59,698 bases of DNA. Origin: a virus. A program made the translations under genes and the position numbers. The notes under the pieces are model-generated. The model did not search any database, was not told where the DNA came from, and was given only the letters and a program-made list of their open reading frames with translations. The stretch spans positions 1 through 59,698 of the IMG/VR virus record IMGVR_UViG_3300037054_000205; one strand, written 5' to 3'. Below are positions 23,799 through 31,400 of this stretch, piece by piece. The first letter of the stretch is position 1. The number at the start of each line of letters is the position of its first letter.

Positions 23799-23828
23799 GG
23801 TGGGTTGAAACCCCCACCCCATTTTTTC
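23799..23828 (+). terminator. Intrinsic terminator after the capsid gene
   Basis: GGTGGG (23799-23804) pairs with CCCACC (23813-23818), followed two bases later by A and six T. It lies 46 bp after the capsid stop. Confidence 0.75.
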
Positions 23829-23850
23829 TTGAACGAACAGGAGAACTCCA

Positions 23851-24447
23851 GTGTCTAACGCATCTACAGTTCGACGGCAACTCGGCGGAACCCAGCAATT
23901 GACGATTGCTCAGATTCTCGGGACGGCAATCCAAACCACTCCGACCGCATTCCAATTGAACAACAACGGTTTGACTCTGACTGGCGGGGGTGTAATTCCT
24001 CTGTCCGCTGGCGTCACCGGACTGTACCAGGGAACTGGCGCAGTGCTGCATTTCGCGGCTGTTGGAAGTATCGTCGGGGTTGCGAGTACCACATTCATCG
24101 TGCAACTTTACCAAGTTCCGGCGTCTTTGCTTCCCATCGCCGACACTTTGGCGGCCGCACAAACCTTCACGAACTGGAACCTGATTGCCACGTCGTCCAC
24201 TCGCACCATTGGCGCGGCGACCGCTGCATGGTCTCTTGACTCTCGCGTTCAGTTGGACGCCGCAGGACACCTGACCGGGCAGTTCACAGACGAAATTGAT
24301 TCTCTGGTTGACGTGTACGCTCCGATTACCGCAGTGTCGAGTTTGGTTGGCGAAGCCGATTTGAACTTCGTCCTAGTGGCCACTCTGGCGGGCGGCGAGA
24401 CTGGCGTCATCATCACCTGCAATGAGCTGCGGCTTGATTTGGAATAA
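23851..24447 (+). CDS. Probable virion protein, 198 aa
   Basis: GTG start (23851) behind ACAGGAGAACTCCA. Beta-rich, Thr/Ala/Leu/Gly-rich and poorly charged, typical of head-decoration or head-fibre proteins encoded just after the capsid gene. It has no late element of its own between the capsid terminator and its start, so readthrough or another promoter must serve it. No family recognised. Confidence 0.65.
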   Translation: MSNASTVRRQLGGTQQLTIAQILGTAIQTTPTAFQLNNNGLTLTGGGVIPLSAGVTGLYQGTGAVLHFAAVGSIVGVASTTFIVQLYQVPASLLPIADTLAAAQTFTNWNLIATSSTRTIGAATAAWSLDSRVQLDAAGHLTGQFTDEIDSLVDVYAPITAVSSLVGEADLNFVLVATLAGGETGVIITCNELRLDLE

Positions 24448-24461
24448 AGTACGAACTTTAA

Positions 24462-24481
24462 GACTTTCCCCTCCATATATA
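24462..24481 (+). promoter_or_regulatory. GACTTT-CATAAGTG element, copy 7
   Basis: GACTTTCCCCTCCATATATA, preceded by CTTTAA. The left arm is exact and the right arm diverged. It is followed directly by the three-segment leader in front of the GIY-YIG gene. Confidence 0.7.
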
Positions 24482-24528
24482 GGAGGGACAACGAAACCCT
24501 CCAATCTCAACTTGGAGGGTTTTCTTTT
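24482..24528 (+). promoter_or_regulatory. Attenuator-like leader: terminator hairpin that covers the Shine-Dalgarno
   Basis: ACCCTCCAA (24496-24504) pairs perfectly with TTGGAGGGT (24512-24520), followed by TTTCTTTT: an intrinsic terminator. Its 3' arm holds GGAGGG, the only Shine-Dalgarno of the ATG at 24529. An upstream GGAGGG (24482-24487) can pair instead with CCCTCC (24497-24502), freeing the Shine-Dalgarno. The pairings are visible; switching is inference. Confidence 0.65.
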
Positions 24529-25155
24529 ATGGTCGTATACACGATAGTCAACAGTGAGACCTTAAAGATTTACATCGGACAGCACAATCGAGAGGACGAC
24601 CTAGGAAAGTATTTTTCAAAGAAATTTTACGATGCTCAACGTAAATCGGGAAAACGTTCGCACATCTACGCAGCGATGCGAAAATACTCCCGAGACAAGT
24701 GGAGCATTCACCCATTGATTTCAGGAATCGCGGATAAAAAAGAACTTGACGAAACCGAACAGCTTTTGATTTACGCACTGAACGCGCAGCATCCCGATGT
24801 AGGCTACAACATTTGTGATGGCGGCGAAGGTTTCACAGGACCCCAGTCGCCTGAAGCCAAAGCCAAAATCTCAGCGGCGCTAACAGGTCGTCCCGTGTCC
24901 GCAGAGACTCGTGCCAAAATCGGCGCATCCCAGCCTCGGTCAGCCGCTCAGTTGGCAGCCATTGACCGTACAGGAAAACCTCACACCCCTGAAACTATCG
25001 CAAAAATGATGGGCAACCAAAACTGTCTGGGTCGGGTAAACTCTGAAGAGACTTTGGTAAAGATGCGGGAGTCGGCGAAGATGCGGGGTATCTCACCAGA
25101 AACAAAGAAGAAGATGCAGGATGCTCGGTTTTTGAAGACCGTAGCGTGGGGATAG
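24529..25155 (+). CDS. GIY-YIG homing endonuclease with NUMOD repeats, 208 aa
   Basis: N-terminal VVYTIVNSETLKIYIGQHN is the GIY-YIG core, with DVGYNICDGGEGF completing the nuclease domain. NUMOD3-like repeats follow (SPEAKAKISAALTGR, SAETRAKIGASQ, TPETIAKMMGNQ, SPETKKKMQDARF). The core is only distantly like the two GIY-YIG genes at 10293 and 12895. Its Shine-Dalgarno is buried in a terminator-like hairpin, so its translation is probably tightly limited. Confidence 0.87.
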   Translation: MVVYTIVNSETLKIYIGQHNREDDLGKYFSKKFYDAQRKSGKRSHIYAAMRKYSRDKWSIHPLISGIADKKELDETEQLLIYALNAQHPDVGYNICDGGEGFTGPQSPEAKAKISAALTGRPVSAETRAKIGASQPRSAAQLAAIDRTGKPHTPETIAKMMGNQNCLGRVNSEETLVKMRESAKMRGISPETKKKMQDARFLKTVAWG

Positions 25156-25161
25156 GAACAA

Positions 25162-25181
25162 GACCTTTCAAACCATACATG
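25162..25181 (+). promoter_or_regulatory. Degenerate GACTTT-CATAAGTG element, copy 11
   Basis: GACCTTTCAAACCATACATG keeps GAC, CCATA and the final TG at the right spacing and has the AACAA prefix of copies 8 and 9. It lies between the homing gene and the ATG at 25195. It may be a decayed original promoter or chance. Confidence 0.4.
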
Positions 25182-25194
25182 AGAGGTGAATTAT

Positions 25195-25401
25195 ATGAGT
25201 GGATTATTGGTTCCCCTAGGGTTCCCGACAGTGAATGCTGGCGGCACCGAAGGATTAGGTGTTGGCGTGCGGACAGACAATCTCACGCTTGTTGCGCCGA
25301 ACGGCACGAGCGGCACGCGCGCGCAAATCGCAGCGGATATCGCAGCGGTGCTCGCGGGCGGCGGACAGAACGTGTTCGGCTTGCAAGGAAACACGCGCTA
25401 A
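25195..25401 (+). CDS. Small virion-region protein, 68 aa
   Basis: ATGAGAGGTG precedes the ATG at 25195. Gly/Ala/Thr-rich product beginning MSGLLVPLGFPTVNAGGTEG. It has the same size and style as the next gene (also 68 aa), and both may be small head or tail components. No family recognised. Confidence 0.6.
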   Translation: MSGLLVPLGFPTVNAGGTEGLGVGVRTDNLTLVAPNGTSGTRAQIAADIAAVLAGGGQNVFGLQGNTR

Positions 25402-25422
25402 TTTCGAACGGGAGGAAAGATT

Positions 25423-25629
25423 ATGTCTGTACTCACACCACACATTGGGATAGGAACTGCGTCCCTTAAATCTCCGCTCATCACCCCGGGCTGGCCGCTT
25501 GCGTCTGTGCCCGCCTCGAACCCTATCGCGGGAAATCCCGGGACGACTCCGGGAATGAATACGACCGACGCTGCAGATTTGCTTGCTGCGGCAACCGCAG
25601 CGGGGAACCAAAACAACTCAGTCCTGTAA
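25423..25629 (+). CDS. Small virion-region protein, 68 aa
   Basis: CGGGAGGAAAG precedes the ATG. Pro/Gly/Ala-rich (MSVLTPHIGIGTASLKSPLI ... TTDAADLLAAATAAGNQ). It directly follows the gene of equal size and precedes late element 8. No family recognised. Confidence 0.6.
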   Translation: MSVLTPHIGIGTASLKSPLITPGWPLASVPASNPIAGNPGTTPGMNTTDAADLLAAATAAGNQNNSVL

Positions 25630-25638
25630 ATAGAACAA

Positions 25639-25658
25639 GACTTTTTCTTCCATAAGTG
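25639..25658 (+). promoter_or_regulatory. GACTTT-CATAAGTG element, copy 8
   Basis: GACTTTTTCTTCCATAAGTG, an exact consensus match preceded by AACAA. It lies 33 bp upstream of the glycosyltransferase ATG at 25692. Confidence 0.87.
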
Positions 25659-25691
25659 AAGTTCAATCCTGAATTTTCACTGAGGGTTCCC

Positions 25692-26507
25692 ATGTACCAC
25701 GAGCCAAAAGTTCCCTGCACGTATCCGCACAAACCCGACAACGATTTCTATATCGAATGTGTAATCGTTTGCCATAAGTTCGCCGATTTTCTGTGTCACA
25801 CTTTGCCGCATAATAAATCTTTCTTCAATCGCATCGTGGTCGTGACTTCCCCGGAGGACAAAGCGACTCAGAAACTCTGCGAGTTCTACCATGTCGAGTG
25901 CGTTGTGACTGACCGTCTGCAGACCAAGCAAGGGAAGTTTTGTAAAGGTGCGGGCATTAATGATGGATTGGCGCGCCTGAGCAAACGCGGGTGGGTGGTT
26001 CATATGGACGCCGACATTTGGCTGCCTCCACAATTTCGACTTTTGGTTGCCTGGGCGAACTTGGACAAACGCATGCTTTACGGCATAGACCGCTTTGCCG
26101 TAGTCGGCGCACATAAATGGCAAGCTTTTTTGGAATCCCCTAAACTTCAACATGAGTGTGGGTCCTACATTCATCTCCACAATTCTGGGTTTCCGCTCAG
26201 TACACGGGTAATGCAAACGCACATGGGCGGCTACATGCCGATAGGGTTTTTTCAGTTGTGGAATCCCCCCGGGAGCGGTGTTAGGCATTACCCCGAAGGG
26301 CATCTCGACGCCGGGCGCGAAGACCTGCAGTTCGGTAACAACTGGTTGCGAAACCAACGGGGATTTATTCCCGAAGTGGTATGCTATCACCTCGAAAGCG
26401 AGTCGGGCAAAATGGGTGTGAACTGGGGTGGGCGGCAAACAAAGCCATTTTCCACTAAAGCCCCCACATCTCGGGAGCGGCGCCTGTCCCGTAAATTGGT
26501 CAGTTAA
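25692..26507 (+). CDS. GT-A type glycosyltransferase, 271 aa
   Basis: Start at 25692 (TGAGGGTTCCC upstream); earlier in-frame GTG codons lie inside or next to late element 8. ECVIVCHKFADFL, then RIVVVTSPEDKATQ, then HMDADIW with the DxD metal site at Asp106 and Asp108, fit a nucleotide-sugar-dependent GT-A enzyme. It would transfer a sugar to a phage or host acceptor; being transcribed from a late element favours virion glycosylation. Acceptor and donor unknown. Confidence 0.75.
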   Translation: MYHEPKVPCTYPHKPDNDFYIECVIVCHKFADFLCHTLPHNKSFFNRIVVVTSPEDKATQKLCEFYHVECVVTDRLQTKQGKFCKGAGINDGLARLSKRGWVVHMDADIWLPPQFRLLVAWANLDKRMLYGIDRFAVVGAHKWQAFLESPKLQHECGSYIHLHNSGFPLSTRVMQTHMGGYMPIGFFQLWNPPGSGVRHYPEGHLDAGREDLQFGNNWLRNQRGFIPEVVCYHLESESGKMGVNWGGRQTKPFSTKAPTSRERRLSRKLVS

Positions 26508-26511
26508 ACAA

Positions 26512-26531
26512 GACTTTTCCTATCATAAGTG
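26512..26531 (+). promoter_or_regulatory. GACTTT-CATAAGTG element, copy 9, before the tRNA
   Basis: GACTTTTCCTATCATAAGTG, an exact arm match. It ends four bases before tRNA nucleotide 1, which suggests transcription begins at or just after the right arm and supports a promoter role. Confidence 0.85.
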
Positions 26532-26535
26532 TAGC

Positions 26536-26612
26536 TGCGGGGTAGTTCAGCCTGGAAGAATAGTCGGCTCATAACCGAAAGGTCGTTGGTTCAAATCCAA
26601 CCCCCGCAACCA
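26536..26612 (+). tRNA. tRNA with CAT anticodon (Met or lysidine Ile)
   Basis: Acceptor TGCGGGG/CCCCGCA, D stem GTTC/GAAT, anticodon stem GTCGG/CCGAA with one mismatch at 27-43, loop CTCATAA, T stem GTTGG/CCAAC, discriminator A and an encoded CCA. Position 1-72 is a T-A pair and there are no GGG:CCC anticodon-stem pairs, so it is not a standard initiator. It could be elongator Met or a tRNA-Ile2 needing lysidine. It sits alone, directly after late element 9. Confidence 0.93.
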
Positions 26613-26622
26613 AAGTTTCTTC

Positions 26623-26651
26623 TTGACCGCCGAACATGTCGGTGATACACT
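26623..26651 (+). promoter_or_regulatory. Sigma70-like promoter
   Basis: TTGACC at 26623-26628, a 17-bp spacer, TACACT at 26646-26651. It starts 11 bp after the tRNA and precedes the zinc-ribbon, endonuclease VII-like and phosphatase genes. Confidence 0.5.
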
Positions 26652-26676
26652 GAAAGTCAAGGCATTTGTGGACACA

Positions 26677-26790
26677 ATGCAATGTCCGCGTTGTAAATGC
26701 ACGGTTGCACGCGACCCGAGTAAGCGCGCGGAACCATTTTACTGTTTGGTTTGCGGCTGGATTTCTTGGCCGAAAGGAAAGACAAGTTGA
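26677..26790 (+). CDS. Tiny zinc-ribbon protein, 37 aa
   Basis: CPRC (residues 3-6) and CLVC (23-26) form a compact four-Cys zinc ribbon in 37 residues (MQCPRCKCTVARDPSKRAEP ...). The Shine-Dalgarno is weak (TGTGGA). It overlaps the next start by one base. Function unknown; such ribbons often bind nucleic acid or a protein partner. Confidence 0.6.
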   Translation: MQCPRCKCTVARDPSKRAEPFYCLVCGWISWPKGKTS

Positions 26791-27233
26791 TGGCTCTAGG
26801 ACACCATAAGCGGGATGTGACAGGGAAGTCACTTTCTCGCACCCACGAAACTCGGGCGTATCGTCTGAAATACCCAGGACGACGACGACCTTGGGATGCG
26901 ACATATCGGCAATCCGAAGCAGGGCACATCGCCCATCAAGAGTACAACGACTCAGAAAAAGGTCGTCTAAATTCGGCGGACGGGAACCTGAAAAGAAAAT
27001 ACGGCAAAGGGCTAGACGACAAAATAGCCCAACATCAGACACAGAATGGACTATGCGGGGTTTGTGGTAATCCGTTATCTACCAAGATGAATGAATGCCA
27101 TTGGGACCATCGTCACGAAACTGGGGAGTTGCGCGAGATTTTACATCCGCGTTGTAATATTGCAGTTGGTTTTATGGAGAGTGAACTACAGCAGCCTGTT
27201 TTAGAGTATCTCAAGAGGCATCGCCATGATTAA
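26790..27233 (+). CDS. Endonuclease VII-like HNH protein, 147 aa
   Basis: Start at 26790 shares a base with the previous stop. The C-terminal half reads CGVCGNPL ... CHWDHRHETGELREILHPRCNIAVGFM, the His-Me fold of T4 endonuclease VII relatives, with two Cys pairs for zinc and a DHxHxTGxxRGxLxxxCN-type core (Gly of RG replaced). It may be a Holliday-junction resolvase or, given three similar genes here, a homing relative. Confidence 0.78.
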   Translation: MALGHHKRDVTGKSLSRTHETRAYRLKYPGRRRPWDATYRQSEAGHIAHQEYNDSEKGRLNSADGNLKRKYGKGLDDKIAQHQTQNGLCGVCGNPLSTKMNECHWDHRHETGELREILHPRCNIAVGFMESELQQPVLEYLKRHRHD

Positions 27234-27840
27234 TCTGGACCCGTCAAAAGAGAGAATTGGATTTCTGGTGAGACATGGTGAGTTGACCAATCCAGGATGC
27301 TGGGACGGCTGGGGAGACCTGACTCTGAGTGAAGAAGGTCGCCAGCAAGCCGAGCGCGCCGCGCACTGGCTTTCATTCGAGAAAATCGGACGGGCTGTGT
27401 GTTCCGATCTTCCCCGCACTATCGAGACCGCCGAGTACCTCATGAATACGGGTGTAGTGGCCTGTCCGCATCTGGCTTGTGACCCTAACCTGCGACCACG
27501 AAAAGTCGGAGATTTTACGGGCAAGGAAAAGACCCCAGCGCTCCTCGCTGAATTTCAAAAGTATCTGGATGACCCGTCCCTGCAAATTCCAGACGGCGAG
27601 AGCCAAGACCAACTCACGACGCGCGTGCAGGTGATTTATCAGTATCTGTGTGCTCCGTACGAAGCGCTTCCCACGGCCTGTTTCGTTCACAACTCCGTCC
27701 TCAAAGCCTTGATGGGACTGCAGGGGGAGAAGGAAGCCGTCACGCCGGGTGGAATAATTGGGGTGTACATGGACGAAAAAGGTGAGGTATCATTCCAAAT
27801 TGTGCTGGGCGAAGCTAACGCAGAAAAGGGAGTAAGTTAA
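27226..27840 (+). CDS. Histidine phosphatase superfamily protein, 204 aa
   Basis: The signature FLVRHGE (residues 12-18) supplies the phospho-accepting His, with downstream SDLPRTIETAEYL and the second catalytic-type His in CFVHNSVLKALMG. These enzymes remove phosphate from small molecules or proteins. It is unusual in a phage and sits between virion genes. The substrate cannot be told from sequence. It overlaps the previous gene by 8 bp. Confidence 0.85.
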   Translation: MINLDPSKERIGFLVRHGELTNPGCWDGWGDLTLSEEGRQQAERAAHWLSFEKIGRAVCSDLPRTIETAEYLMNTGVVACPHLACDPNLRPRKVGDFTGKEKTPALLAEFQKYLDDPSLQIPDGESQDQLTTRVQVIYQYLCAPYEALPTACFVHNSVLKALMGLQGEKEAVTPGGIIGVYMDEKGEVSFQIVLGEANAEKGVS

Positions 27841-28397
27841 TGGACCCCCAATCACCATTTATTGACCACGCCGCGCCGATTCTGAAGGGCGAGCCCTCGA
27901 TTACCGACGACCAGCGCGCGGATTTGTGGGACGTGTTCCACAACTCAAAGTCCGCCGAAGACCTGCAGCAAAAGCTGCAGCCGCTTGCCGTGCCCGACGA
28001 CTTGAAACAGAGCCTCTGGGATAAGAAAAAGAAAACGATGCCTCTGGTAAGTCCTGTGACTACCGCTATTTCTCAACTGGCTCAACTGGACCCCCCGAAC
28101 CGAGAACTGGCCGAGGGGCATCCTAACCTCTTGAAGGCTCTTATAGCCGCCAATACACCGGAGCCAGAGCCCGCTGCAGGGGCTTCAGCCGCTGGGAAGG
28201 GGAAACCTGCAGGGAAGGCCCAAAAGGCTGCCCCGCTGGTCCAGGGACCCCGCCCTGATGGACTAGAGCACATGCCGCCGATACCTGACGGGCACCACCG
28301 TGTCAAAACCAGTGATGGCGGAATTTGGGACGTGCCCGCCGAGGGGCTCGATGCGGCGCGAGAGAAAGACCCCAATCTTCATGTTTTGAACCCCTAA
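27840..28397 (+). CDS. Hypothetical virion-region protein, 185 aa
   Basis: It shares one base with the previous stop, with GGGAGT upstream. Helical N-terminal half (TDDQRADLWDVFHNSKSAED), Ala/Pro/Gly-rich linker, then a short beta segment (DGHHRVKTSDGGIWDVPAEG). It directly precedes the giant multidomain gene and may be an accessory of it. No family recognised. Confidence 0.6.
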   Translation: MDPQSPFIDHAAPILKGEPSITDDQRADLWDVFHNSKSAEDLQQKLQPLAVPDDLKQSLWDKKKKTMPLVSPVTTAISQLAQLDPPNRELAEGHPNLLKALIAANTPEPEPAAGASAAGKGKPAGKAQKAAPLVQGPRPDGLEHMPPIPDGHHRVKTSDGGIWDVPAEGLDAAREKDPNLHVLNP

Positions 28398-28435
28398 AAG
28401 GGATGATTAGAGCGGAATGAACCCCTAAAAGGGAT
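28387..28435 (+). repeat. 18-bp direct repeat before the giant gene
   Basis: TGAACCCCTAAAAGGGAT occurs at 28387-28404 and 28418-28435. The first copy contains the stop of the previous gene. The second supplies the AAAAGGG Shine-Dalgarno of the giant gene. Each copy can form a small CCC/GGG hairpin. Confidence 0.8.
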
Positions 28436-28437
28436 AT

Positions 28438-31400
28438 ATGGCCAACGGCGACCCAACAACGACTCCGACCGTGACTCCCCCCGCTGCCCCGGCAGCGCCT
28501 GACGCCACCCCTGCGCCTACTGACGAAGGGCTGCTGCATTCCTTCGCTACTGGATGGGGAGTTGACCCCGAGGCTGTCAAATGGGCGGCTAAGACTATTT
28601 GGAATGACCCCATCGGGTCGGCCAAAGCCATAGGCGGCGCGCAGGTAGACGAACTCAAACATGCATTTACGCACCCGATAGAAGCCGCGAAGGAAGTAGG
28701 GGAGGGGGTAGTGTCCGCCGTCACCCCGAACCCTGATGCGGTAAAGACGGCGCAAGCCCACCTACACGCACCGGGGCTTGTCAATAAATTGGTGGGCGGC
28801 GCGGAGTATTTGACCAGCGGCGTACCGTTGTTCGGTGCGGCTGGCGTCAAGGCCGAGGAGCAGGGCGCGAAGGGAAATATCCCCGGCATGCTTGGCACCA
28901 CGGCGGCTGTCGCCTCGCAAGTTTTCGCTGGCGGAAAAGCTGGCGAAGAATCGCCCAAACTTTCGAAGGAAACGAAGCTGGGGTCTGTTTCCCCCGAGGC
29001 TGGAAAAACTCCCGGCGAACTTGAACCGTTGAACCGTGCGAATGCGAAAACACTACAAGACCTGGGGTACTCCAACCAAACTATCACGAACTTGAATGCC
29101 ACCGAAGTTGACCATATTCTCAAGAACAACATTCCGGCACCCCCACGCGTCGACCTGACAAGCGAGGGCGCGAAAGAAGTCATGCCCGCCCCGCATATGC
29201 ATCCTCCCGCCGAAGATGTGGCGGCTACTGCTGCGGCTGCGGCGGAACCCGCAGACCTTCAGATGGGCGAATCTCGCAAAATAGATGTCCCGAAAGGAAG
29301 ACAGGGCTCGGACGCGCAGGTTATCCAAAAAGGGGGATGGCTCCTGCCTAATGGACAAAACTACGTGCATCCTGACCTTCACATGACTCATGGCGAATCT
29401 GCACTGGACGCGGGTTTTAGTGGACTTGGAGTGGTGAATCCATCCACCGGATTGGATATGCCCGATGCACTAACTGCGCGCATCCAGGCGTTGCGGAGTG
29501 GGGCCATTCGTTCTACTCTCGACCGAAAAGGAACGACCACCTTAGAGTTGTTTGGCATCACTGAAGAAAGTAAGCCGCGCTTGTTAGACGCGCTGGCAGT
29601 CGCACCGCCTCATAAGCCTGTATTTATTGCACATGCTGGAGGTAGAGGGGCCGAATTTCAAAACTCCAACTCAACCCAACAGTTTAGCAATCCCGCAGAG
29701 GCAATTGATTGGGTTGACCGCCAAGCAACGGTCAGTTCCATTCAGACAGGCGAGTCCAAGGGACCGTTAGCGAAACTCGGTATTGATACCACCACGCTGA
29801 AACCACCAAAGGGACAGGGACGGCGAGCCTTTGACCGCCCTGAGGGCGAGCCCGCAACAGGCGCGGAAGAAACTCCGACCACTGGGGCTACTTCAGACAA
29901 GGGCATCTTAGGCAGACTAGGCATTGACACCACTAAACTCCCGCCCGCGCCTGGGCAGGGCAGTCAAGCGTTTGACCGTCCGCAAGGAGGACACGCGGGC
30001 GGCGGCGTTGCGTCCCTCGAAGAATTGAATCGTCCTGGCCGCTTTGTTTCCGTTGACCGCGCGGGCACGACTAGTGACCAAGGAAAAACTCCAGACTTTA
30101 ATTTGCGTCCAGGCTCGGTCGGGTATCAAGTCAAGCCTGACGGCACGCACCAACTGATTGATGGGCAGGAAACTCCTACGCATAAAGCCGCCATTGAGAA
30201 TTACAAGCAGAACGTGTACCCGAGTCCTGCGCCCGAGCATCTCAACACCCTCGCCAAGCGCGGACAACTCGAAGGGCAGAGGTATAATCTCGGAGATATT
30301 GATGGCGCCACGTATCGCGGCGGCCTCGACCAATCACCGCGCCCGGGGTCCGAGGACGCGACGGACAAACTTCAGATGGGTGAGCGTCAATCACCGCTCA
30401 AGGAACCGTATACGGTTGAAGTGACGGACCAAGATGGAACCAAGCACACCGAGACGATTGAGGGATTCTCCTCGAAAAACGCGCTGGCGGCGGCGCAAAA
30501 ACAATTCCCGAACGGGTACAACTGGAGCCTCGCGTCAGGAAAGTCAGATGGACCCAGGACCCTGTCGACGGAATACACTCCCGGAACCAAGAAGCCCCTA
30601 TCCATGCGGGCTTCGAATACTGGCAGAACGGCGCGAGAGCGACGTGGGCATGAAGTCGGGCATGTAATGGAAGCGCAAGCGGTGGGGATAAAGCAACTTG
30701 GGATAGCGAGAAGTTCGCATCCAGATAATCGAGGAGATTATGACACCTTCGCCATCTTCTCAGGCGAAGGGGTATACGTTCCTGGGACGAGGGTCATCAA
30801 GCCGGAAAGGCGGATGGACGTCGTACGCCTTCTGGTGGGGGGCATCGCGAGAGATGAAGGCGCTGGATTGCATCGCGCTTCCAACCATAATTTCAGCATT
30901 AATCTTGAGGGTTCTGACGGTCATCAAGCCTACAGCATTTTGACGGCGGCAGACTACACGCATGAGAACGCAATGGACCGCATGAACCAACTCATAGACA
31001 TAGCTGCGGACCATCAGTCCAGACCTCACGTTGCCAGTGTCATCGAAGAGAATCTCGATACCCGCGAAGAGGGGCTATCTCGGCATTACGACTACAGTCC
31101 CGAGCGGTTGGATAATATGTGGGCTGAATCCCAGAGGAGAGCACAAAATGCAACCGAAAAGCGTGACGCTGCAGGAAATGGCGCAGGACTTGCTGAAGGA
31201 AGCCCAGAAAGCCTCGCCCGAGGAGAAAGCGGAATTTCGAAAGCAATTGGACCAGTATCTGAAGGACCAGATAGCGGCCCTGAACCCGGAGCAAAAGGCG
31301 AACTTTCTCAAACTCCAGGCGCAGAGAAAGAAGACCTCACCGCAGGAGCCAGCAAAGTAGCCCCCACTACAGGTGAGGAAGTGATTGCCAAACTAGAGAA

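Noticed and set aside
10293-25155. CRISPR-like array
   Set aside because: Repeated phrases in the GIY-YIG genes are protein NUMOD repeats, not evenly spaced DNA repeats with unique spacers; no array is seen anywhere in the window.
26536-26612. Initiator tRNA-fMet
   Set aside because: Position 1-72 is a normal T-A pair and the anticodon stem lacks the three G:C pairs typical of initiators.
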